Shown here piece after piece: positions 8,539 through 17,130 of a DNA stretch of 64,000 nucleotides (position 1 is the stretch's first letter; every line of letters starts with the position of its first letter). The stretch lies in assembly GCA_023475235.1 (NCBI GenBank), contig JAMCWG010000116.1, positions 29,025 through 93,024 on the forward strand, written 5' to 3'. The notes below the pieces were generated by a model. It ran no database searches. It was not told the DNA's origin and saw only the letters and a list, made by a program, of their open reading frames with translations. The translations under genes were made by a program, and so were the position numbers. The stretch comes from Chloroflexota bacterium (lineage in GTDB: Bacteria > Chloroflexota > UBA6077 > FW602-bin22 > JAMCWG01).

Positions 8539-8616
8539 GCATTTGCCTTCGTAGTGACGACTTCAGTCGTGACTGTCGTAGCGACTAAAGTCGCCACTAC
8601 CGATGGTGGCAAATGC
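8539..8616. repeat. Dispersed hairpin repeat, GTAGTGACGACTTCAGTCG type, copy 1
   Basis: The inner imperfect palindrome 8551-8600 has arms GTAGTGACGACTTCAGTCG and the near complement GCGACTAAAGTCGCCACTAC. It is wrapped by a second inverted pair GCATTTGCC (8539-8547) and GGCAAATGC (8608-8616). A sibling with the same inner arms lies at 39364-39464. The form resembles REP/MITE-like non-coding elements. Confidence 0.7.
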
Positions 8617-8677
8617 TCCGCCCCTCGTATTGGTTTCTCGATGGGTGAAGGCCGTGCGCCAATAGCGCCGCCTTGGA

Positions 8678-9772
8678 TTACACCACGTACTTCTTGACGG
8701 TATCCGGGTTCAGCTCAAGGCCTAGCCCCGGCCGGTCCTTGAACGGCGACCACATACCATTCTTCTGCTGGGGAAAGTCTACGAACAGGAGCTTGTCGTC
8801 GTCCTCCACCACGCGAAGGTACTCGACGACCTTCAGGTTTGGCGTGGCGCAGGCCAGGTGGAGATGCACCGTCTGCACGGCGTGGGGCGCGACGGGCAGG
8901 TTGAATGCCTGGGCCAGGTGGGCCACCTTCATCCACTCGGTGATGCCTCCCACCCTGCCCACATCCGGCTGCACGATGTCCGCGCCGCCCCGGGTAATCA
9001 GGTCCTTGAAGCCGTACTTGGTGTACTCGTGCTCGCCCGTCGCCACCGGTATGTCGATTGCCGCCGCCACCGCGGCCAGCCCGTCGATATCGTCGGCCAG
9101 CACCGGCTCCTCGAACCAGCCCACATTGTACTGGGCGAACTCACGGGCCATGTAGATGGCCTGCTTGGCGTAGTAGCCGTTGTTGGCGTCGATGTAGATC
9201 TCCACATCGTCCCCCAGGGCCTTACGCACGGCCGCCAATCGGTGGACGTCCTCCCGCTCGGCCTGGCCGAAGTCCTTGCCCACCTTCATCTTCACCCGCG
9301 GGATGCCCTGCTCTACATAGCCCATCTGCTCCCTTATTAGCTCTTCCTCGGTGAAATCGGTCCATCCCCCACTGCCGTAGATGGGCACGCTGTCGGTGTA
9401 AGGCCCCAACAACTGGTAGAGGGGCACCTTGTGGTACTTGGCCCGGAGGTCCCAGAGGGCGATGTCCACGGCGGAGATGGCGCAGAAGGCGATGCCCTTG
9501 CGGCCGACCCCGCGCACGGTCCAGAACATCTCCCACCAGCGCTTCTCGATGAAGAGGGGGTCCTTGTCCAGCAGGACGTCCTTGAGGGTGGTCTCGATGA
9601 CGGCCTGGATGCCGCGATTGCCGGCGGCCCAGCCCAGCCCCTCGATGCCCTCGTCGGTCAGGATGTGCACGAAGCAAATGCTGCGCCTGGTGCCGGCCTT
9701 GAGAATTGTAGCGTCCATGATCCCTTTACGGGGCAGCTCGATGAAGGTGGTGCGAACGTCGGTGATCTTCAC
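8678..9772 (-). CDS. Enolase-superfamily dehydratase/racemase (mandelate racemase/muconate lactonizing type)
   Basis: 364 residues from GTG 9770-9772, with AAAGGAG 7 nt upstream; the frame is open another 80 codons without ribosome site. The N-terminal capping domain (KITDVRTTFIELP) is followed by a barrel with the K-x-K catalytic pair in RVKMKVGKD, metal ligands Asp in YIDANNGY and Glu in WFEEPV, the GEHE segment, and a terminal histidine in PVAPHAVQ. This is the MR/MLE pattern of sugar-acid dehydratases and related enzymes; the substrate is unknown. Nothing essential is missing. Enolase and amidohydrolase neighbours fit a small-acid catabolism theme. Confidence 0.88.
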   Translation of the reverse strand: MKITDVRTTFIELPRKGIMDATILKAGTRRSICFVHILTDEGIEGLGWAAGNRGIQAVIETTLKDVLLDKDPLFIEKRWWEMFWTVRGVGRKGIAFCAISAVDIALWDLRAKYHKVPLYQLLGPYTDSVPIYGSGGWTDFTEEELIREQMGYVEQGIPRVKMKVGKDFGQAEREDVHRLAAVRKALGDDVEIYIDANNGYYAKQAIYMAREFAQYNVGWFEEPVLADDIDGLAAVAAAIDIPVATGEHEYTKYGFKDLITRGGADIVQPDVGRVGGITEWMKVAHLAQAFNLPVAPHAVQTVHLHLACATPNLKVVEYLRVVEDDDKLLFVDFPQQKNGMWSPFKDRPGLGLELNPDTVKKYVV

Positions 9773-10225
9773 AGCAAGCTCCTTTTCGCCTTGCGTTTTT
9801 CTTCGCTGGGGCTCTGGGAAAAAGGGAGATGGCGGGTCGCGCTGGCGTCCTGTGATGACCATAGCATATGCTTCGACGCTTATGCAAGTATTCTGGCCTG
9901 CGGCAATTCGCCGAAGGGCGACGTATTGCATGCCACCGTTCCAGCAATTAGAATAGCTCGAAATGGACCTGGCTGAGGCGGCGAGGGGCCGTGAGAGCAC
10001 GATTTCGCGCACTATTGTGCTTGAGCGTCCCTGATATCGCTGTGTATGCTGCCCACTCAGCCGGGAGTGGAGGCCGCACGACCGCCGCTGGGCGGGGAAA
10101 GGGTCTGCTCTTAAAATAGCGAAGCATTTTCATCCGCGGTGGTGTCCCAAAGGAACATGGGAACTTTTCATTGTCGCCAAGCGGTAGCCTTGTGACATAT
10201 GGTATGCCTCGCCCGCGGCGATGAA
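9773..10225. other. Non-coding stretch before the subtilase gene
   Basis: About 450 bp between the enolase-superfamily start and the repeat at 10226. I see no supported gene, RNA or strong promoter here. An open frame runs back from the enolase gene but lacks a ribosome site. Confidence 0.4.
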
Positions 10226-10280
10226 CCTCACCTCCGGCCTCCGGCCACCCCTCGCCACGGCGAGGGGCCAGGGGGTGAGG
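10226..10280. repeat. CCTCACC...GGTGAGG inverted repeat
   Basis: Outer arms CCTCACC (10226-10232) and GGTGAGG (10274-10280) enclose an inner stem CCCTCGCC/GGCGAGGG. It is the same type as the low-complexity hairpin block at 53746-53975, which also carries CCTCACCCCC and CCCTCGCC-ACGGCGAG elements. Confidence 0.6.
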
Positions 10281-10363
10281 TAAACCACATGGGCAGCCGA
10301 ATCGCCGGACAATGAAAAGACCCCGGGGCGTGGAGTAGGCGTCTTGACGACGAGGAGACCTGG

Positions 10364-12490
10364 ATGATCCACCGAAGTCCCTCATCTGCGGCCGCTGGCC
10401 TGGCCGTGTTGCTGATAGCGCTTTCCGTGTGGGGCGGGTCGCTCGGATACGCGTCGCCGCCAGCGCCGTCGACGCCTGAGCAGGCCTCTCCCTCGCCCGC
10501 CAGGACCGGGCACCCGAAGCTGGACTCGGCGCTCGCTGCCCTGGTCGATGCTTATCAACAGGGAGGAGCGGCACGGGCTCGCGCCCTGGCAGAGGCAAGC
10601 GGGCTTCGACTGCAGGATACCAGAGTGCGCGTCATCGTGGAGGCAGCAGACCCGGCCGGGTCCGCCGAGCCGGCGACCAGGGCTGCGGGAGGCTCGGCGA
10701 TCGTGAGCTACGGACGGCTGGCGCGTGCTGAGGTGCCCATATCCCAGTTGACAGCGCTGGCCGAGCAGCCGAATGTGCGGAGAGTGCGACGTCCGCTCCG
10801 GCCCACGGCCGTGGCTACCGGCCAGGGAGTGGCCCTGAGCGGCGCCGACGTCTGGCAAGGGGCAGGCTACAACGGCGCGGGTGTAAAGGTAGCCATTGTG
10901 GACCTGGGCTTTCAGGGCTACACCTCTCTGCTGGGCACCGAGTTGCCGGCCACCGTGAACACCGCCTGCACACAGCAGCCACTGGAGAATGGAGAAAGGC
11001 ACGGCGCGGCGGTGGCCGAGATCGTCCACGATATGGCACCCGCGGCCTCACTCTACCTGGTGAACATCAATGACGAAGTCGACCTGGGCAATGCCGTCGA
11101 CTGCTTGATTGCCGATGGTGTTTCGGTGGCCAATCACTCGGTCGCCTGGGGGTACGAAGCGGCCGGCGACGGCACGGGCGTGGTGAACGGCATCGTCAAC
11201 CGGGCGGTGAGTGGCGGCATCTTCTGGACCAACGCCGCCGGCAATTACCAGAAGAGTCACTGGGGAGGGACCTGGAGCGATCCCGACGGCAACGGCTGGC
11301 TGAACTTCGCCGCCGCCGACGAGATCAACACCATTTACGCCGGGGGAGACACCTGCGTCTTCTTGCGCTGGAACGACCATTGGGGCACCTCCAGCAACGA
11401 CTATGACTTGTATTTGTTCCCGTCTGGCCTCGCCCCGGCATACGATAGTTACGGCAATGTCATCAACGCTACGGCGATGAGCACTGACTATCAGAATGGG
11501 ACGGGCGACCCGCTGGAATGGTTATGCGCGAATGTCTCGGGCGGATACTATGACATACGCGTCAAACGGGCCAATGCCAATGGAGCTTCAACCTTTGATC
11601 TGTTAACTTACGGGAATACACTGAAGTACCAGACGGCCGCCGGTAGCCTGCCCAATCCGGCCGACAATGCCTCGCCGGGGATGGCCAGCGTTGGAGCGGT
11701 GCCGTGGAGCAGCCCCACCAGCTTGGAGTCGTTTTCCTCGGAGGGTCCCACGACGGACGGGCGCATCAAGCCCGACCTGGCCGGGCCCGACGGCGTGAGC
11801 AGCATAGCATATTCCGGCAGCTTTTACGGCACCAGCGCCTCGTCTCCGCACGTGGCCGGCGCGGCCGCGCTGGTGAAGCAGGCATTCCCGGCCTACACTC
11901 CCGCCAATATCCGCGCATACCTGGAGAGCACGGCCACGGACCTCGGGACGCCCGGCAAGGACGACCTATTCGGTGCCGGTCGCCTGCTGGTGCCGGCCCC
12001 GATTACGGGCACCGTTGCCATCGGCGGCCACGTCGGACTGCAGGGCCGGCCTGCGCCGCCCAGCAGCCAATGGGTGATCACGGCCACCCTCGGCATATAT
12101 CCCCCGGGCGGCGCTGCGCCATCCAGCGTGTACACCCCTACCACCGATGCGTCGGGCAATTTCACTGTTACCACGGGCATCACCTACACAAATTCGGCGC
12201 CTGGGATGTACGATGTGCGGGTGAAGGGGATCAATACGCTGGCCCGCCGGCTGCTCAACCAGCCTATGACCAGTACCCACCGGCTCCTTGATTTCGGCAC
12301 CCTCAAAGAGGGCGACGCCGACGGCGATAACTATGTCAATATCACGGACTTCTCGGTGCTCCGCAGCGGCTTTGGGCTGTGCCAGGGGAATGCCGGCTAC
12401 GATCCCCGCACCGACTTCAATCAGGACGGATGCACCACGATCCTCGACTTCTCGCTGCTGCGCACGAACTTCGGGCAGGCGAGCGAGTAA
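10364..12490 (+). CDS. Secreted subtilisin-like (S8) peptidase with C-terminal dockerin-type module
   Basis: 708 residues beginning with a signal peptide (about 1-30, ending LGYASPPAP). The S8 catalytic triad is Asp180 (VKVAIVDLGFQG), His213 (ERHGAAVAEIVHDMAP) and Ser491 (FYGTSASSPHVAGAAAL). The Asp motif DLG replaces the commoner DTG/DSG. Between them lies the oxyanion segment WTNAAGN. After about 545 comes a carboxypeptidase-regulatory-like beta module (GTVAIGGHVGLQGRP...YDVRVKG). The last 60 residues are a dockerin-type repeat pair: DADGDNYVNITDFSVLRSGF and DFNQDGCTTILDFSLLRTNF. The same two C-terminal modules end the next gene. Probably exported; protein or peptide degradation outside the cell is inferred. 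Confidence 0.9.
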   Translation: MIHRSPSSAAAGLAVLLIALSVWGGSLGYASPPAPSTPEQASPSPARTGHPKLDSALAALVDAYQQGGAARARALAEASGLRLQDTRVRVIVEAADPAGSAEPATRAAGGSAIVSYGRLARAEVPISQLTALAEQPNVRRVRRPLRPTAVATGQGVALSGADVWQGAGYNGAGVKVAIVDLGFQGYTSLLGTELPATVNTACTQQPLENGERHGAAVAEIVHDMAPAASLYLVNINDEVDLGNAVDCLIADGVSVANHSVAWGYEAAGDGTGVVNGIVNRAVSGGIFWTNAAGNYQKSHWGGTWSDPDGNGWLNFAAADEINTIYAGGDTCVFLRWNDHWGTSSNDYDLYLFPSGLAPAYDSYGNVINATAMSTDYQNGTGDPLEWLCANVSGGYYDIRVKRANANGASTFDLLTYGNTLKYQTAAGSLPNPADNASPGMASVGAVPWSSPTSLESFSSEGPTTDGRIKPDLAGPDGVSSIAYSGSFYGTSASSPHVAGAAALVKQAFPAYTPANIRAYLESTATDLGTPGKDDLFGAGRLLVPAPITGTVAIGGHVGLQGRPAPPSSQWVITATLGIYPPGGAAPSSVYTPTTDASGNFTVTTGITYTNSAPGMYDVRVKGINTLARRLLNQPMTSTHRLLDFGTLKEGDADGDNYVNITDFSVLRSGFGLCQGNAGYDPRTDFNQDGCTTILDFSLLRTNFGQASE
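12405..12480 (+). repeat. 76-bp direct repeat, copy A, in dockerin-type module
   Basis: This segment differs from 15005-15080 at one base only, although the surrounding modules have diverged clearly. It encodes the last dockerin-like half-repeat of the subtilase. Recent duplication or gene conversion is implied. Confidence 0.85.
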
Positions 12491-12558
12491 TGGCAGCGAG
12501 GCGCCGGCTTTCGACGGGCGCTCAGTGAGAAGTGGAGTGCTCCTCTTCCATTCGTCAC

Positions 12559-12587
12559 TTGAACCGAGATACTCCTCACGTTATACT
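12559..12587 (+). promoter_or_regulatory. Promoter of the SBBP-repeat gene
   Basis: TTGAAC (12559-12564), 17-nt spacer, TATACT (12582-12587), 43 bp before the ATG. It suggests that this gene has its own promoter despite the upstream subtilase on the same strand. Confidence 0.5.
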
Positions 12588-12630
12588 CTAGCTGGCCTTG
12601 CGTCGTAGTCCACACTGCTGAGGTGCGACG

Positions 12631-15090
12631 ATGCGATCTGCGCTGTTGTTGATGGTATTGGCTGTGGCCTCCATTCTCGCTTTGACGGCGGTCCACTTCT
12701 TCCCTCAGGCTGCGGACAACTCTGTGGCTGCTGCTCCTCCGCCTCCTCAATCGACGCCTGGGATGCCCATCCAGGCCTGGGTGGCGCGCTACAACGGCCC
12801 GGACAATGGTGATGACTATGCGACTGCCAGCGCGGTCGATGCGAGCGGCAATGTCTACGTCACCGGCTATTCGATGGGCAGCAACACCGGCAAGGACTAC
12901 TTGACGGTCAAGTACAGCCCCAACGGTAGCGTTCTGTGGGCTGTCCGTTACAATGGACCGGCTAATGGTGACGATGTGCCCGTCGCACTAGCCCTGCACT
13001 CCCAGGGGAATGTCTACGTCACCGGAGGATCATCCGGCAGCGGGACCAGCACCGACTACGCGACCATCAAGTATGATTCGAATGGCAATCAGCTATGGGT
13101 GGTGCGCTATGATGGGCCTATTAGCCAGAGAGACGGCGCCGCGGCTGTGGCCGTCGATGCGGCCGGAAACGTTTATGTGACCGGTTCTGCGTCAACCGGC
13201 CCCCTCATCGGGCTGAACTATCCTTCCGATTACGCCACCGTCAAGTACGACGCGGCGGGCCACCAACAGTGGGTCGCTATGTATGCCGGCCTCGGTGACC
13301 CCAGTCGTTCGGACCGGGCGACTGCCCTCGCCTTGGATGGGCAGAACAACGTATATGTCACCGGCGTCTCCTATGGGAATGCCAGCACCTGGGACGATTT
13401 CGCCACCGTGAAATACGATACCAACGGGAACCAGTTGTGGGTAGCCCGCTACAACGGCCCGGACAGCAAGCGCGACTGGCCTTGGAAGATAGTAGTGGAC
13501 GGGGCCGGCAACGCGTACGTGACGGGCTCTAGTATGAGGACCAGCGGGCTGGATTATGCGACAGTCAAGTATGACACCAACGGGAACCAGGTATGGTCCT
13601 CGCTCTGGGGCGGTCCGGACAATAGTGATGATGTGCCCCAGGCGATAGCGCTTGACGGGGCGGGAGGTATCTACGTCACTGGCGCGTCCGGTCCCCCGAC
13701 TGCCAGCGACATAGTCACGGTAAGGTACGATGGCGGCGGAAACGAGATGTGGGTTGCTCGCTACGATAAGCCGGTCACCAACCCCTACGGCGGCCCCTAT
13801 GATGATCGTCCCTCTGCTATGGCAGTAGACGCCCATGGCAATGCTTATGTTGCCGGCCAGTCGTGGATCTGGGGTTCGGACCCGCTGGAGTTGGTCACCA
13901 TCAAGTATGGGCTCGACGGCAGCCAGCAATGGATTAGCCGATACACCGGGGTGACGAACACTTGCGAGAACGTAGCCCAGTCGATTTCGGTCGATCAAAA
14001 GGCGAATGTGTATGTCGCAGGCTACACTTGTGGCGCTCCCTCGTCCTCGTATGATTACCTGGCTGTGAAGTATGTACAGCCGACGCCGGGCGTGAGCAAC
14101 CCGCTGATGGCCGTCACCTTGCCCGTTTCGGGCACCACCGTCTACGCCCCCTTCGAGCTGCAGGGATGGGCCCTCGACTTCGGCGCTCCTGCTGGAACGG
14201 GCGTATCGGCGGTCGGCGTCTACGCCCTGCCGCAGCCCTCCGGCGCGCCGATCAGCCTTGGCCTGGCCACCTACGGCGAGGCTCGGCCCGACATCGGCAC
14301 AGCATACGGCGACCAGTTCGCCAATGCCGGGTTTCGGATCTGGGTACCGGCGGGTGTGCTGCCGGCGGGCAGCTACATCCTGCGCTCCTACGCTTACAGC
14401 ACAGTAGGGGCAGCCTGGAACAACGCCTACGATGTGCTGCTGAGCGTGGCCGCGGCCAGTACGGCGACACCGAGTCCCACGGGCACGGCCACCGCCACGC
14501 CCACCGTGACGAACACACCTACGGTGACGAACACGCCTACGGCCAGCAGCACGCCTACCGTCGCGAATACGCCCACGGCTACAGGCACGCCGACGCGGAC
14601 GCCGCAGCCGGGGGAGGCGGCTACGCTGCTCGGCCACGTGGCCCTGGAGGGGCGGATCAACCCGACGCCCCATGCGTCGTATGCCATTACGGTAAGCCTT
14701 GTCTTGCTTCAGCCGGGGACGGACATCGTCGGCTACCAGTCCTCGCTGGTGGCCGATCAGTCGGGTTACTTCACCGTGACCAATCTGACCGCCGGCACCT
14801 ATGATCTGCGCGCCAAGGGCAGTCACACGCTGAGCCGCAAGCTGGGGAGCGCAGCGCTGGTCTCGGGCGACAACAGCGTGGACTGGGCGAGCCGGGGGCC
14901 GTTGAGAGAAGGGGATGCCGATGACGACAACTATGTGACGATCCTGGACTTCTCGGTTGTGCGCGCTGGGTTCGGCAAGTGCGAGGGAGATGCCGGCTAC
15001 GGTGCCCGCACCGACTTCAATCAGGACGGATGCACCACGATCCTCGACTTCTCGCTGCTGCGCACGAATTTCGGGCAGGCTGGGGAGTAG
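12631..15090 (+). CDS. Secreted SBBP beta-propeller protein with Thr/Pro linker and dockerin-type module
   Basis: 819 residues with an N-terminal signal or anchor segment (about 3-24). From about 45 to 480 there are eight or so repeats of the form W-V-A-R-Y-x-G-P...DDYA...VD--GNVYVTG-S...DYATVKYD-NGNQ, the SBBP pattern of seven- or eight-bladed propellers. A beta-rich domain follows (about 485-600, TTVYAPFELQGWALD). Next comes a low-complexity TPTVTNTPT linker (about 605-645), then the GHVALEGR regulatory-like module and the two dockerin-type repeats shared with the subtilase. It may be a surface display or binding protein; no enzyme motif is seen. The start is preceded by GAGGTGCGACG. Confidence 0.85.
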   Translation: MRSALLLMVLAVASILALTAVHFFPQAADNSVAAAPPPPQSTPGMPIQAWVARYNGPDNGDDYATASAVDASGNVYVTGYSMGSNTGKDYLTVKYSPNGSVLWAVRYNGPANGDDVPVALALHSQGNVYVTGGSSGSGTSTDYATIKYDSNGNQLWVVRYDGPISQRDGAAAVAVDAAGNVYVTGSASTGPLIGLNYPSDYATVKYDAAGHQQWVAMYAGLGDPSRSDRATALALDGQNNVYVTGVSYGNASTWDDFATVKYDTNGNQLWVARYNGPDSKRDWPWKIVVDGAGNAYVTGSSMRTSGLDYATVKYDTNGNQVWSSLWGGPDNSDDVPQAIALDGAGGIYVTGASGPPTASDIVTVRYDGGGNEMWVARYDKPVTNPYGGPYDDRPSAMAVDAHGNAYVAGQSWIWGSDPLELVTIKYGLDGSQQWISRYTGVTNTCENVAQSISVDQKANVYVAGYTCGAPSSSYDYLAVKYVQPTPGVSNPLMAVTLPVSGTTVYAPFELQGWALDFGAPAGTGVSAVGVYALPQPSGAPISLGLATYGEARPDIGTAYGDQFANAGFRIWVPAGVLPAGSYILRSYAYSTVGAAWNNAYDVLLSVAAASTATPSPTGTATATPTVTNTPTVTNTPTASSTPTVANTPTATGTPTRTPQPGEAATLLGHVALEGRINPTPHASYAITVSLVLLQPGTDIVGYQSSLVADQSGYFTVTNLTAGTYDLRAKGSHTLSRKLGSAALVSGDNSVDWASRGPLREGDADDDNYVTILDFSVVRAGFGKCEGDAGYGARTDFNQDGCTTILDFSLLRTNFGQAGE
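15005..15080 (+). repeat. 76-bp direct repeat, copy B, in dockerin-type module
   Basis: Partner of 12405-12480, with one mismatch (AATT versus AACT near the end). See the finding on the shared C-terminal modules. Confidence 0.85.
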
Positions 15091-15098
15091 CGGACAGC

Positions 15099-15620
15099 TT
15101 ACGGCGAGCCGGCCCTGCCGGCTCGCGGGCCCTGGCCACGGGCGCGGCGCAGCACGGCGGCAAGAAGTCCGCCGGCGAGGCCGCCGGTCGCGCCGAGCAG
15201 CAGCCCGACGATGGCCGACATAATGGCGAACTCCGCGAGCTCTACCGCACCTTCCAGCCATCCCCCCGATTCGGCGAGTGGCCTTCCCAGGACCAAGCGG
15301 TAGAGCAACATCCACAATAAGAGCTCGCCCAGCAGGTTGATCTCAATGAGGAGCAGACCGGCCTGCAGGCCGGCTCCGATGCTGGGCCCGATCCGCCGCG
15401 CACCCGTGGGCGGGCCCTGCCGCCACCACCCCACCAGGGCGCCAACCGCAAAGGGCAGGAGCAAATTCAGGTAGATGGCGACCGGGTGCATCCCGATGGG
15501 TCTGCCCGCGGCGTCGAACAGCCACGTGGCCAGCGTGGTCACCCAGACGGCGAGCCAGCATATAAGGAACAACGTCGCCGCCAGCGGGTGTGTCTGCATC
15601 TCCTGCCAAATCCACCTCAA
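15099..15620 (-). CDS. Small four-helix integral membrane protein, unknown function
   Basis: Up to 173 residues from a TTG start; an ATG seven codons in (15597-15599) has AGGAG directly abutting it, so the start is unsure. Predicted membrane segments: about 13-33 (LAATLFLICWLAVWVTTLATWL), 46-64 (IYLNLLLPFAVGALVGWW), 85-107 (LQAGLLLIEINLLGELLLWMLL) and 128-156 (EFAIMSAIVGLLLGATGGLAGGLLA). I do not recognise the family. It ends 9 bp from the SBBP gene stop, so the two converge. The 260 bp upstream is non-coding and contains short inverted repeats. Confidence 0.6.
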   Translation of the reverse strand: MRWIWQEMQTHPLAATLFLICWLAVWVTTLATWLFDAAGRPIGMHPVAIYLNLLLPFAVGALVGWWRQGPPTGARRIGPSIGAGLQAGLLLIEINLLGELLLWMLLYRLVLGRPLAESGGWLEGAVELAEFAIMSAIVGLLLGATGGLAGGLLAAVLRRARGQGPRAGRAGSP

Positions 15621-15880
15621 TCAGGCCATCCCCTTCCTCGTATGGTCGCATCGAGGGCGATGGTCGGGTCGAGCCCGACCATGATTGTCCCCATTCGTCG
15701 GGCAGCGGGGACAACCACCATGGTCACGACCTCGCCCTCGCCCAGGCGAGTTCTCCTGCGGCGAATGTTCCATCGCCTCTGGCGACCTTTGGCGACATTC
15801 GTATGAGATGGGTCGTGACCATCGGCATGGCATGAGGAGTGCTGCCGCTCCCGGCCGGGGCCCCGCGGGGGCACGATGAC

Positions 15881-17107
15881 TCAGCCTCCCTCCTTGGCCG
15901 CCACGGCCGCGTGCAGGACCTGGTACTCCGGCCGGTAGTCCTTTATGCGGATCCGCTGGGTGAAGATGAGCGATAGGGCAACGAAGAATGCCCCGAACAT
16001 AAAGGATACCTCGTAGCCGAAGGTCTGCCACAGCAGCCCTCCCGTAATCGGAATCACGATGGCCGCCATGTGGCTGGTGCTGATCCCCATCGCCAGGCTG
16101 GTCGAGAGGTCTTTCGGGTCGGCTATCTTGCGCAGGTAGGTGTTGATGCTCATCCCGGCCACCATAAAGATGCGGCCCAGCACGTACATCGCGCACAGGT
16201 ACCAGACATTGTGCACGAGGGCGAAGCCGCCGAAGGCGATGATGTGCATGACATAGGCCAGGGTGAGCACCGAACGCTCGCCCCTGGTATCCACCAGCTT
16301 GCCGAAGATGGGCGCCACCCACCAGTTGGTGATCGCGTTGAACAGGAGCAGCAGGGTGATGTTCTGGACGCTCACTCCGTATATGTCCACCAGGGCGAAA
16401 AGGGCGAAGGTCTGGAAGATCTCGAAGCGACAGCCGTCCAGGAAATTGAGCACATAGTACAGCCAGTACTGGCGCTTCAAGACGAAGCTCTGCTGCCGCA
16501 CGGCGCCCTTGAGGGGCGGGAGGAAGAACAGCCCGATGCCGCCCAGTATGACGACGATGGCCGACACGAAGAACATGCCCCGCATCGTGACGATGCTCAC
16601 GATCAGGTAGGTGAGGACCATCGCCACCAGGGTGCCGACGGACCCGATGCTGGACAGGCGGCCCATTATGCGGCCCTCTTCGCCCGGCTTGGCCAGGCTG
16701 AGGCCGAGCGTATAGTAGAGCTGGGCCCAGCCATGGAAGCCGACGCCCCCGATCACGACGACCACCATTAGCTGGTTGAAGTTCTGGGCGAGGCCATAGC
16801 CGCCGTAGCCCAGGGCCATCAGCAGTATGGAGGCGGCCGCTACCTTGGCCGGCGCGAAACGCATGGTGAGGGCGGCCAGGGCCACGATGATGAACCCCGT
16901 GAACTCGCGCCCGGCCGTCATGAAGCCCATCTGGGCACCCTCCATCCCCAGGTCTTGCTTGAAGAAGTTGGTCTGGATGGACTGGGTGATGCCGGAGTTG
17001 AAGTTGATGGCGAAGACGGCGAGGGCGAGAAGGGCGAAGGCCCAGTTCTGCGCTATCGCGGCTAGTCCCGCCTGCGGGAGGCTGAGGCTCGAACGCACCA
17101 TTCTCAT
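15881..17107 (-). CDS. Major facilitator superfamily transporter
   Basis: 408 residues from ATG 17105-17107 (GAGGG 6 nt upstream); the longer open frame overlaps the ribokinase gene and is discarded. About twelve hydrophobic segments are visible, beginning NWAFALLALAVFAINFNSGI. A central loop (LPPLKGAVRQQSFVLKRQYW) separates two six-helix halves. The first cytoplasmic loop lacks a clear GxxxDRxGRR motif. The gene lies 23 bp after ribokinase and forms a three-gene minus-strand operon, radical SAM - ribokinase - MFS, so a sugar or nucleoside could be the cargo. That link is inference from position only. Confidence 0.85.
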   Translation of the reverse strand: MRMVRSSLSLPQAGLAAIAQNWAFALLALAVFAINFNSGITQSIQTNFFKQDLGMEGAQMGFMTAGREFTGFIIVALAALTMRFAPAKVAAASILLMALGYGGYGLAQNFNQLMVVVVIGGVGFHGWAQLYYTLGLSLAKPGEEGRIMGRLSSIGSVGTLVAMVLTYLIVSIVTMRGMFFVSAIVVILGGIGLFFLPPLKGAVRQQSFVLKRQYWLYYVLNFLDGCRFEIFQTFALFALVDIYGVSVQNITLLLLFNAITNWWVAPIFGKLVDTRGERSVLTLAYVMHIIAFGGFALVHNVWYLCAMYVLGRIFMVAGMSINTYLRKIADPKDLSTSLAMGISTSHMAAIVIPITGGLLWQTFGYEVSFMFGAFFVALSLIFTQRIRIKDYRPEYQVLHAAVAAKEGG

Positions 17108-17130
17108 CTGCAACCCTCGAAAGGAAATGA

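Noticed and set aside
13192-15315. A 707-codon antisense frame over the SBBP gene
   Set aside because: The plus-strand gene has clear repeats, a linker and dockerin motifs; the antisense product is Arg/Gly/Ala-rich without domains.
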